From: Haliclona indistincta
Lineage: Eukaryota; Porifera; Demospongiae; Haplosclerida; Chalinidae
Reading direction: 5' to 3'
Assembly: GCA_964017065.1 (NCBI GenBank)
Contig: OZ024786.1
Span: 3,472,369 to 3,536,368 of the forward strand
Length of the DNA: 64,000 nt
This document shows positions 1-45,100 of this stretch, one piece after another. The position numbers and the translations under genes were made by a program. Each line of letters starts with the position of its first letter. The stretch's first letter is position 1. Below the pieces are notes generated by a model. That model was given only the letters and a program-made list of their open reading frames with translations, had not been told where the DNA came from and did no database searches.

Positions 1-878
1 TGCGCTCGATGATTTTGAAAAACCATTGAAAAATAGCCGCCTCTGCATGCCGTTGCGAATAAACGGTGTCCATTTCCAGCTTCCACCACAATTTAAAGCT
101 GTGTTCGCACAGGCAATCTGGGTCGAATCTGGGTTGAAATCAAACCAGACTTACCCGGGTTGAACTTGGTTAGCATGCGTCCGCACTCGACCAGGATCGA
201 TGAGGGTCAGATCTATGCAGCAGTCCAAGGTAGCATTTATAGCACTGGCACGAGGATTAAGACGAGAAAGGAGAATAAGATGGCAGACTATGATGGTTAT
301 ATAAAATTATTCTGACTATGGGCATCTTTTATTCCATCTCACTGTCGGCAGCACAATCAACTTTCTTGCTGTGTACTTCACCACCTACATGAATCACACT
401 CTCGCAATGAACTCACCAAAAAGCTCATCCAACTCTCGATCTTGCCTGACAACAAAATCATTTGTCTCTATTATTATGGTTCAATTAATTACAAAATTAT
501 CATTGCTCTGGACAGACATTAGTCTATTGCTCTAGAGTCATATATTATTAGACAGTGGCCATGATTGATAACTCAGTTCTTACTAGCAAAAGCTTGCATG
601 CCAAACAAGCAAATTATTGTTCTGGCTTGCTGCATACTGTACATCTTCTTCAATGCTAGCATCAAAATCTATACTTGCAGTGCTTCCTGGTTTACGTCAC
701 GAATTAGCAATCATCGATCCATGGTTTGACCAGATCAATGCTTAGTTCCGTCGTTGAGCGATCCATGGATTGAGTGGACAATCCCGATCCACACAACATA
801 TTCATTCATATTCATTCAGTTTCTGAATTTTGTAGTTTAATTCATTTCACTATAATATTTTCTTTTCACTGTATGCAG
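1..878 (+). other. Intron of gene A (5' part of gene lies outside window)
   Basis: No exon is visible here. Positions of about 460-790 match the intron that precedes the second SRCR domain in the paralogs (around 9421-9620, 42230-42540 and 55690-55990), with shared stretches such as the block around 'cattgctctggacagac'. The sequence is therefore read as intron between an upstream SRCR half-domain, not in the window, and the exon at 879. A signal peptide and a first SRCR domain for gene A are expected to the left. Confidence 0.6.
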
Positions 879-16118
<15,240 letters not shown>

Positions 16119-17388
16119 TTGATTATTCAGAATATCGCTGCTTGTCATTCTTAGTACTGTTGCCATATCTTACAGTCAACAGTATCATACATCTCATGCA
16201 ACTCCTGATAAAGCTGAACTACATACATGTGTGTTAGTATAGTATTTCCCTTAAGGAATTAGAATGCTGATTGTCTGCCTATCTGTCTGTTTTAACTATT
16301 GTGTGAATTAGAATCCTGATTGATTGTCTATCTGTCTGTTTTAACTATTTCAAACTCAGTAATTCTTTAGTTTGTTAGTCTGTTGTAAGTGAGGAGCTAG
16401 CTAATGAACTATAATAAGGTCAAAAAAGTCTGACTCTCACTAAAGTTACATATGCGATGCAGTTCTGATAGCTTGCATGTATTATGGCTTCTAGGACTAA
16501 CAGTCAAGCCTGTAAAGCAGCCATTGATGTAGGGATGCATAGTCTATTAACCAGTCAATCATGTTACAATACCTTCTTGTTGGTTTACATTGTGGGCCAG
16601 CGGAAGATTTCCACATTTGTAATCTACCATGTATCAATCTATGTGAAGATCATTTAATTTTAGCCTTTTGATATAAATATATAGTCATGGAACTTCTCCG
16701 TGGCTCAATAACTGGAGTGAATGACAGGTAGAGGCCTTGAAGAGTAGTAGTTAATAAGATGGGACTGCATGTGATAGTGATATGCAGTTCAATAAAGCCT
16801 GAGCTTATAGTCTTTTGAGGCCTCTACTAGCCAGAACTGGAGCCAACGTACATAAATATAATTACAAAAACCAAATAAGAACTGAGTCGACAGGATGTTC
16901 CATTAACTCGCAAATTTAAGGTGGGGCTGATCATGAAGGGAACGAATTATTTGCAGGCACGCAGTCATAAAATTTATTTTCTCACAACTTTGTCCGCCTC
17001 AATTCAGTGCAATAATAGACCTCAATTATATCAACACAATGCAAATTTGTTCCCCCAGGTTCCAGCAATCAAAGTGGTGGTATCAAGATGAAGAGTATAA
17101 CATTTGATCAACTTGTGTCAGTGATTCCCATTATACAGAAGATGAGTCTATTGGAAGAGATGACTTGATAATTGAAAATAAAAGAATCACATTATTCTCT
17201 AGTTGTAGATTAAAGGCACTAGTAAGACGAACAAGAGATGAGAATAGTCTGGTCACTGAACCGTACGTTAAAGTTATTCATTGACCTGACAAAGCTTAAT
17301 TAAATATTTGTGGTATCCGCTTCACCTTTTGACCTGCCTCCTACTTAGCTTGTCGTGTAATAATAGTTCAGTCACCAGCAAGGTCAAA
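16119..17388 (+). other. Spacer between genes A and B
   Basis: Contains a partial hairpin-family arm (16519-16640) and a block of 16660-17340 that is repeated upstream of gene C (about 37770-38540), including a relic reading frame from 17058. No other gene seen. Confidence 0.6.
17058..17270 (+). pseudogene. Relic exon-like segment, broken copy
   Basis: Follows a CAG acceptor-like site and reads GSSNQSGGIKMKSITF, DQLVSV before a 1-nt deletion shifts the frame and brings an early stop. The matching copy at 38201-38405 stays open. Not recognised; probably a remnant of a terminal exon from an older duplicate. Confidence 0.4.

Positions 17389-17391
<3 letters not shown>
17300..17391 (+). promoter_or_regulatory. 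Conserved 5' flank of gene B
   Basis: The ~85 nt upstream of the ATG (17389) are nearly the same as upstream of gene C (38480-38559), including ACCTGCCTCCTACTTAGCTT and the AAGGTCAAAATG start context. Gene D shares only the last part (CTAGCTTGTCAAGGTCAAAATG). Likely core promoter plus 5' leader; no TATA box is obvious. Confidence 0.5.
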
Positions 17392-35587
<18,196 letters not shown>

Positions 35588-36014
35588 TGTGTCACTCAGT
35601 CATGATTTATAAGTATAACACGTTAATCTTTAATCGTCATCATGAAATTAGTGCCTTATGAAAGGCCAAATTAATTTATATATAATTGCAAGGCACATAC
35701 AATTTTCAACATTATGAACGTTAAAACTTATAAACAACTCGACGATAAGCTCAAACTGTAACAGAAAAAACAGCGTAGATCTGCAACGGCTCCTTGAGAG
35801 TCGCCATCTTGATTTTTGTCGTCAAGCAAGCAGCCCCGGCGACTTTCATGGACGTCCTACAAGCACTAGCACATCAGATTTCCTCAGAGATAGTTAAAAT
35901 GCAGTAGAAATGTGTAACAATAGAGATATGTATGAAAACTCATTTACACACATGTGTAGCCGACATCTTATTTCGAGGTCATCCCTACATATCATTGCCG
36001 ATCGGCAATGATAA

Positions 36015-37230
36015 CAAGAAAATAAAAAGATTTCTATCGAAATCAAAAGGATGTAGGGTTGTGAAATATACCACTGGTCAACAATGTAAACTAACAAGGA
36101 ACAAGCATGGAATGGTAACACGATTGACTTGCTAACAGACCATAGATCCCTACATCAGTGGCTGCTTTGGCTGACTATAGCTAGTTCTGCTAGTTGCTGT
36201 TGATTGACACCTGACGTGCATTCTTATGTGCAGCCACTGATGTAGGGATCTATGGTCTGTTAGCAAGTCAATCGTGTTACCATTCCATGCTTGTTCCTTG
36301 TTAGTTTACATTGTTGACCAGTGGTATATTTCACAACCCTACATCCTTTTGATTTCGATAGAAATCTTTTTATTTTCTTGTTTGTGTCCTTTTTTCTTAT
36401 TCAGTGATGTGCAGTTCAATATCATGCATGTACTGAGCTGTCATTGTTTCCACCATTGGTTTAGTTTTCCTGTTATTGATGGCTTTTCTTTATTAACAAT
36501 TTTAAAGTTGTAGCTAAAAATAATTGTTATGCAGTATATCAGGTCGCCTACGCATAGCTCATGCATGCAGGCTAGGCATGCATTCGAGCCCCGCCCACAC
36601 TTGTTTGTAGACCATACGGCGGTTATAATGATCTGGCGAGCGCAGAATGTTGATTTTACACGAGCTTACAGTTCTTCGACGACTCCAGACAAATATGTGT
36701 TCTCCGTGTTCCATACGGCGCGGCTATACTCAAGCTAGTGCTCGGTCACGTGCGCTAGCCACTGCTTGGTCACGTGCGTATTGCGCAATCCCACTAATGG
36801 CGTCTAACACTTAGCTGACAATGGATCACGATCGAGAACTCGCGGAATGTATATCGCCGTTTCGCTAAAAACAAAGTTCAAAAGGCACCTGCCAGGAGAA
36901 TTTCACGACTGTTCGTGGGTGTTTTGGTCTCGTCACTGCTCGCGTAAAGGCGCTAGGCGAGTTGAAGAAAGAAGAAGAAGAAGAAGAAGAAAACGAAGAT
37001 GACGAAAGTCGATTTTCACCGTTTCCAGGTTCGTCACTTTAGTAACAAGTTCGAGCGATCTCCTTGCTACTGTAAGATGGGGCAACGCCAGAGACCAGAT
37101 CTAAGTGTCTTTGGACGTATAAAATTCATCGCCAGGCGAAATATCAGCGTTTGAACGCTAATACATTGTATGTAGCCGCCATCTTGTTTTCTCGTTCAAC
37201 CCTACATAGGGAGGCACTACCGTGCCTCCC
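36015..37230 (+). mobile_element. CAAG/terminal-hairpin element, copy 4
   Basis: Both fold-back arms, full body, short GAA-rich tract in place of AAAG, and a perfect terminal hairpin. The C-D spacer has the uninterrupted site (ggcaatgataataatttt near 52982); here the flanks are GATAA and TAAT, so no target bases seem to be duplicated. Confidence 0.78.
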
Positions 37231-38200
37231 TAATATATTGTTTGTAAATTTTTTGACGCTTTTTTTCTTCCCTTTAATCTCTAATGACATTTGTAGACAT
37301 CACAAATACAACATAAGGTAATGGGGAATTTAGGCTGCATCCTCTCCTTAACTGAGTCCAAATTCAATAACATTGTGATTACTCCAACTACCGGCACTAT
37401 CAGTCTCATTACATGTAATTGATGAAAGCAAAGTGTGCATTCAGATTTCCTACATCATGCAATATACAATACAACATGAATTACAAATAATAACTTATAA
37501 TTAACGGTGTGTACTACTGACCAATCAAGGTATCAACTACAATTAACGGACATACCGATAGTTGGACATACCGGTCTGTCAGTGGATTCAGTGCTAACAG
37601 CTGTATTCTATTATTTTTGTTCATTTTCATTGAAAATACATATTTTGATCATGTTCAACAACAGAAGTTTATGATGAGGGCAAAATCACATTTTACGCTT
37701 ACACAACATGTGATTTGACAGATATGTGCATTGTACGTGTATATCAATTTTGTCATAATAATTTAGCCTTTTTGATATAATTATAGTTATGGAACTTCTC
37801 TATGACTCAAAAACTGCAGTGATTGACAGGTAGGCCTTGAAGAGTAGTAGTTATTATAATTATGAGAGAAAGATATAATATATAGGACTGCATGTGAGCT
37901 GAGAGCTAGGAGTGTGATATGCTGTTCGATAAAGCCTGAGCTCGGCTTCTAGTCTTTTGAGGCCTCTGCTAGCCATTACATGGAGCCAACGTACATATAG
38001 TTACAAAATAATTATGACAAACAAGAACTGAGTTGACAAGAAATGTTCCATTGACTCACAGTGGCATATTTAAGTTGGGGCTGATAAGGAGGGGGTACAA
38101 GCAAGCTTGCAAAGCCATAAAATTAATTTCTCACAACTTTTTTCTGCCTTCGATTCAGTTTGATAATAGATTGCTCACTACAATGCAGATTTGTTCCTCC

Positions 38201-38405
38201 AGGTTCCAGTAATCAAAGTGGTGGTATCAAGATGAAGAGTATAACATTCCATCAACTTGTGTCAGTGATTCACAATTATACAGTAGATGAGGCTTTCAGA
38301 AGAGATAACTTGATAATTGAAAATAAACGAATTAAAGATCACTATTCTCTAGCTAGTAGTAAATTAAAGGCACTGGTAAGACTAACAAAACATTATCAAG
38401 ATTAG
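38201..38405 (+). pseudogene. Relic exon-like segment, open copy
   Basis: Begins after CCAG with GSSNQSGGIKMKSITF and stays open to TAG for about 68 codons (HQLVSVIHNYTV; NLIIENKRI). Matches the broken copy at 17058. It precedes the gene C start by about 150 nt and is not joined to it by any visible splice. Unrecognised; could be the last exon of a lost paralog. Confidence 0.4.
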
Positions 38406-38556
38406 TATAAGAGGTGAGAATAGTCTGGTCACGATTCGTACGTTAATGATATTCATCGACCTGACGAAGCTAAGCTAAATATTTGTGGTATCCGTTCCAC
38501 CTTGACCTGCCTCCTACTTAGCTTGTCATGTAACGTCAGTCACTCACAAGGTCAAA

Positions 38557-41500
38557 ATGTGTTGGATACAACTCGACGGACTTGTCACTCTCGCCGTTCT
38601 TGCTTTCAGCTTAACCGTTGCACAAGGTAGGACTGTGTGATTGTCAACACTAGCTAGCTACATGTACGTGCATTTAATATTATTTGCTGTTATTCAGGTC
38701 AGAGCAACGGTCCCATTCAATTGTGGCGCAATGGCTTTTCCTCAGCTACGAACACTTTTGGACGAGTGCAGGTATACTTCAACAGTCAGTGGGGAAACAT
38801 CTGTGATGATGCTAGCTTTGGACTAACAGAAGCTACTGTGATCTGTCATCAGCTGGGATACACTGGTGCTAGTAGCTACAGCAGAGCAAGTAATGACTCG
38901 TAAGTGACTCTAAAAGTATATTTGGTCTGATGAAAACATTGTTTAAAAGAGCCTGATGTTATAATTATGATGTAAAATAATACTATCAGAATAGTACCAT
39001 GAAGTTAGCCTAGTAACTCGGCGCCAAATAAAGTGCCTAGTTTCAAATGTATTATGCATGCGCGAAAATTTCCCAACATTCCAGGAATACCGGATAATTT
39101 CCATTCACGTTTGTGACATGTGCACTGACCTCGTGCTTCAGTTTTGCTGATGAAGAAATTCGAATATTAAAGAACGACAAGACGTAGTTGGTAGGAAGCT
39201 TGGACATACAATCATGTAGCTACGACTATTTCCATGGTTGGTTAGACGTTTATACTGGCACGATGCGAAAGCATGCTATAGCTGTCCCCACCAATTTTAT
39301 TCGCGCATGCGTGTGCATTTGATACTAGGCGTTAATTTAACGACTAGGTACTAGGCTATGAAGTAAGCATTGCCAGCTAATAACGATATCCTGTTACAAT
39401 TTCCGTATACTATCAAAACTTAGGTCCGTATATTCACTTTAGTTAATGTATTGTGTTCATTGGAAGATGAACTTCTACTCGGCATCCTGACTTCCACAAA
39501 CTAGATTTTCAATTTATCGACCCAGGATAGCAAACTTCAGCCTATTAGGTATCGATTGAGCTAAAAATGTTGCAGTAGAGTTGAAAAAAGTCCGTTCCAA
39601 AACGCACTTCAAAGTCGCGACTATCGCCCAATTGTTAATGTATTAGCTGATGTCAAAATGTGATTTTTATTGATTTTTGAGCGACTGTAACTAAAAAACT
39701 AAACTCGATTTTGAGTTTATCGACCCCAGGTCTAATAGAACAGGGTCTGGTGATTTGAATGGTGTGTTCAAAATTGAAATCCAAAGAAAAAAGTAGGTTC
39801 CACTTTTGAGGTGAAGTTAGGTAAGAAACAAGTTTTGCCCGGGAAGAAATGAAGTACAGCAGTTGTGTTTAGGACAGTTTGAGCATGGATTATTCTGTTT
39901 AAACTGTAGTGCTAGTATCTCAGACTATCCCTAGACTGTCTAGAAACTTGTACTTGGCAATTCTAGTGTAGCATAGGTTCAGGAGGGAGGCCAGAAGTCA
40001 CTCGTGACCGCCATTCTCTATGAGCTCTGATTTCATCGCGCTGCTTACTTTCTGTTCTGAAAAGAACATTGTTACAGGTAATACATAAGCTTGAGCTTCT
40101 TAGCATAGCTATACACAACCGTGTTGAAACAGTGGACGTCTATACTGCAAGCGTTGTAGAGCTGTGAAGTTGCCTACCTGTACCATGCTAGCGAACGGCG
40201 ACAAGGCTTTGTAGTTCAGAGCGAAGGAAGCAGACGTTCAAGGCGCACCAATAGGAGTCCTTTTCAGTACCACAGACGCTACTGGGACTAGTAGAAACTG
40301 TGCAAGAAGACGCACAGTGAACTATGATCAAAGGTGACCTTCACGGAACTGAGCGGTTGTCATTAGCAACCCGTTATATTAATCGTGTTACATTACAAGT
40401 AAATCGTGTTCTGTGCATAAACGTAATTCCGTGTGATGTCCTTTATTTCTGGTAATGGTATACTCTGTATAACATCATGTATTACATTATAATAAACAAT
40501 GCTATTATGTCATGTGGGGAAAGGAAATCATATCATAGTTACAATTGCTAGGTTTATTGGCATTATATTGTGTATGCAAAAGTGCAAAGTGTAAGATTGT
40601 ATAATTGTTTTGATAGCAAATCTAATCAGCAAACAAGGCTATAAAGATAATTTGGAACATATCATCTGTATGCATGTTCCTCCTATTGTAATGGTTGTTA
40701 CACATGTAGTTTGTGTCTATCTACAGAATAAGGAATGGAAACAATACAATAATATTTGTGTAAATACATTGTCTAAAGGAACTGAATTTTATCACGTGTA
40801 TCTAATAAAGTATAATTATCTGAACCATAGAATTATGAATTGTAAAAGAATTTTGAATTGCAAAATTAATTGATGTGTCTACATAGTATATGTATTTTGT
40901 GTTAGCACTGGAACCTGCAAAACTTAGCCCTCAAGTTACCCAAGCTGACAGTGTGTTACTGCTGGATTTGCATTGCCACTCCTTCGAATTCTTGAGAATG
41001 TGGTGATTATCTAAGTCAACTTGCTGCACATTGTGCATGTGAACTGTGCTAAGTATTGTGTAATTATCTTAAGCATTGTGCTACCTACAATGCCTACAAT
41101 TCATCTAACTACTACTCACTAGCTACATGTACATGTACAATGTACCTACAATGCTGCCAATCAATAACTCTTGTTACTATACATTTAGTGTGTAGAAAGT
41201 GCTGTTTTGTGATTATAGTGACGTATACGCATTTTGTGGCGTGTGATTACTATTACCACTAAGATCATACTTCAATCTTTGATCCAATTTGATTGGTCAG
41301 CCAGAGTGTTGTAAGTTAAATAGAACATGCTGAATGTACTTAGAAAACCTTTAATTAACCACGTCATTAAACAACAGAATGGCGTTATCAAAAAACCCAC
41401 ATGAGTTTACACTGCCATTGTTCGAAAACAGGCTGTCGGTTGACTCTGAGAACTTATCTGGGCTCTCTTAATGGCTTGAGTGCTTTTGTTTGTTTAAGCG

Positions 41501-42135
41501 CAGGTATGGTCTAAACACCTCAGATTCTCGGTGCCTGCAAGATTTAGCTCACCTTGGAAACCGGAATAGACCTCCTTGCACTATGCGCTCGTGATATCTA
41601 AAACATCGGTTTCTGTAGTGATAATAAATCCCGTAGACACCTCAAATCCATTGTCTAACCTCTATGTAGTTAATAACCACAACAAAATAGTGCTGTCAAA
41701 AAATTATTGAGTTTATAAAAATGTCATCATTATTTTGAAAACGAGCTTTCGCTAGACTAGCTCTGGCAACTTTGGGCTCTCTACTATCGTGAGCGCTTCG
41801 TTTGCTTAAGCGCAGGTATGCTCTAAACACCTCAGACAATAGATTATCAGTGTCTAAAAAGAGTTAGTTTACCTTGGAGACCGAAATTGACCCCTTCACC
41901 TTATGCACTTGGTATGCCTAAAACATTGGTTTCTGTGGTGATATAAATTCTCGAATCTATCATCTAATCTGTATATATATATTTTTTTCTTTTAGGTATG
42001 GAACAGACACTAGTCCCACAGTTCTCAGTAGTGTTGACTGCTCCACATCAGACTATCTGGTGATCCTTCAATGCAGTTATGACTCCACTCCTCCTTCATC
42101 ATGTACTGATAGTGATGATGTATCAGTCAATTGCT
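38557..42135 (+). CDS. Gene C signal peptide exon and SRCR1
   Basis: Exons 38557-38626 (leader), 38698-38899 and 41996-42135 (SRCR1). [42 protein letters not shown], then [25 protein letters not shown]; six-Cys pattern. The 3.1-kb intron carries the single-unit MITE 39006-39357 and an unclassified insertion 39368-40455. Confidence 0.87.
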
Positions 42136-45100
42136 GTGAGTCAATGAAACATGCATGCACAAGACAGTTTAGCACGACTTACTAGTTGCTAATAAGGATA
42201 CCAATTGCCTGGATACAAATCATTTGACGGTCTCTATTGTTATGGTTCAATTAATTTCAAAATGTTCACAATCATTATTGCTCTGGACAGACGTTAGTCT
42301 ATTGCTCTAGAGTCATATATTGTTAGACTGAGGCTTTGATTGATAACTCACAAAAGCAAAAGCTTGCCTGCCGAACAGGTATTCTTTGTCGCTAGCATCG
42401 AAAATCTGTACTTGCAGTGCTTCCTGCTTTATATCACGAAATAGCAATCATCAATCCATGGTATGACCAGATCAATGCTTAGTTCCGTCGTTGAGCAATC
42501 CATGGATTGAGTTGACAATCCTGATCCATGCAACATAATTATTCATTCAGTTTTTATTCATATTATTCATTCAGTTTCTGGATTTTGTAGTTCACTTCAC
42601 TATATTTTCTTTTCACTGTATGCAGACTCCTCTAGAATATGGAGCAATCCTTATCTTGGTCAAATTCGTCTTACTGGAGGGACTACTGTCAACCAGGGTT
42701 TGGTAGAGGTGTACTGTAATGGACAGTGGGGAACTGTGTGTGATGATGGATTTGGTCAAACAGAAGCTAACACTGTTTGCAGACAACTGGGATATGAACG
42801 TGCTTATAACTTTGACCATCTCTCAATGTATGAATTTGATTTGCACAATATTGCATGACATAATCCTTACTCTGAATCTTGTTTGAATGGGCCTGCATGT
42901 GAACACAATCCGCCTTTGACCAAGAATTCTTTTACGGTTATGTAACTATGTACATTTGTGCAACCAAAATTGTGAAAACAATGTGTAGTCTTTTCAGAGT
43001 TTTCAAATTAGTGAAAGAGCCCCAAAGTTGCATTTAGTCAAATTCCATTTTTGCTAAATCCGGCCATGCTTAGTTATGCCGAGGTGGGCGGAGCCACGTA
43101 GGCATACAGTAGTCTGTTCGTTTGTGTCTTTGTGTGTGTGTGTTTGTGTGTGTGTGTGTTCGCAATGCGTATCTCAGCAACCGCTTGCTACTAAGCGCTG
43201 AAACTTGCAATACACTCAGGTAGATCTCGATAGTGTTTATAAAAATCAAATTTGACAGATTTGCTATTAAAGCCTTTGTTTTGAAGTTATGGCGTGATTT
43301 GCTAACCTAAACAGCCATTTTGAGCGCTCGGGCCTACTTCATAGACAAAACTGTCTACAGATGGCTACAGTGCAACTTGAAGGCTTGATCTGTGATAGTA
43401 CAGCTCGCGCGACTCCATTGGCAGCAGTGAAACTAGCGAGCGAAAGCGTGTTTGAGTTCACTTAGCTGCTCGACAGGTGAGCCGGAGCGAGCAAGCAGTT
43501 ACAGTCACGCCCAGCTACACTTGAGCATTATTCTGTTTGGCTTCAATACAACTTTTGTACAACAGCTTGTACAGTTGCTGGAAAGCTGCCACTAGCCTGC
43601 GCTTCCATAGCAATGTTGCTACGATCTGCTGCTTGCCTGCTGCTGCTGCTGGATAGCTGCCACTAGCCTGTGCTTCCATAGCACTGTTGCTATGATCTGC
43701 TGCTGCTGGATAGCTGCCACTAGCCTGTGCTTCCATAGCACTGTTGCTATGATCTGCTGCTGCTGCTGCTGGATAGCTGCCACTAGCCTGTGCTTCCATA
43801 GCACTGTTACTATGATCTACTGCTGCTGCTGGATAGCTGCAACTAGCCTGTGCTTCCATAGCACTGTTGCTATGATCTGCTGCTTGTCTGAATGTTCCAT
43901 GGATTTGCTGGTCACTTCTACTGCAGCTTGCATTGCATTCTTCCATGGTACTGTTTTCATGCTTCCATGGATCTACTGCATGCATACGTGCTGTCATATT
44001 CATCTGCTAATTGCATGCTAGCATACATGCTACTGTACCGAGGCATCTGCACCTTTGGTGCTTTATTATAATGGAAGTGCATTCAAATCCAAGGAGTGCA
44101 TGTACAAGCATAGAGCAAATATTTTCACCATTATACAAATTTCGTAAAAAGGATGTTTTTTGTACTACAGATACACACATACAATGTGATGAGAATTAGG
44201 CTGTGAACGTGTAGATCGAATTTTGAGTGTAATACTGTTTCTTCTGTAGTCAAGGTTCTTCCTCTCAGCCGATCTGGTTGGATGATGTTTCATGCTCTTC
44301 AACTCGTCCTTGTATTCTGGACTGTGTACCAGATTGCCCAGTAGCAGAAAATTGTCGTCACACTGAAGATATCACAATTACTTGCTGTGAGTGTATATAC
44401 TGGCAATTTTAATCACTATTCTTGTGACTTTCTCTTGTTCAAAACTTACATTATAATAATTATTTCATTGTACAGATTCTCCCAATCGCTATACCGGGAC
44501 AACAAGCTCCACATGTAATGTGTCAGGTATGCATTATATGGTAGCTTGTGTTGTCACTCTTTGATAAGAATGCTCCTGTTCTTTGTTTAATCTTAAGTTA
44601 TATTATAGATATACTATGCCTACCATGGGTTACAGGATATACACAAGGCTTTTAACCCTCGTTAATATCTCGGTGTCTTTTGAGCTACTGGTCTCAAATT
44701 TGCGTCCTTTTTCGCCAGTGAGTAGCCGCAATTGCCCCCACTAAAGTCGGTAAAGCTGCTAATCCCACTTCGGAAGTGAAGCCAATAAAGTGCAGTGACC
44801 TCGTCAAATTTTGCTCAAAGTTAGTACTTTGGGGCTGGCTACTGAAAGGTGCATACAAATAACAGTGGTTTTGGTGAGTGCAAAATGTAGCCCAGATCAT
44901 TGAGAATGTGCAAAAATCTGTTTTCCGAGCGTCCTTAAGGGTGCAGGCCCTAACAACCATTAACTTATTCAGGAATGTACAAGTTGGACATTGTTACACA
45001 CCACAAATGATCTTCACTGTTTGTACAAGCACATTAACAATACTAATAATTGACAGTAGCCAGGCAAGATCACGAAAAACACATATTCCTCAATAAAACT

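Larger units (their letters stand above)
35588..38556 (+). other. Spacer between genes B and C
   Basis: 35730-36010 is repeated between genes C and D (about 52750-52985). It is followed by hairpin element copy 4, then 37240-37680 that matches 53010-53430 upstream of gene D, then 37770-38540 that matches the 5' flank of gene B. No independent gene is seen. Confidence 0.65.

Noticed and set aside
36012..37233. Calling the hairpin family a canonical Helitron
   Set aside because: No 5' TC or 3' CTRR end and no Rep/helicase in the window; kept as an unclassified family.
43560..43900. CRISPR-like array
   Set aside because: Units are contiguous tandem copies with variable GCT runs, not constant repeats with unique spacers, and the genome is eukaryotic.
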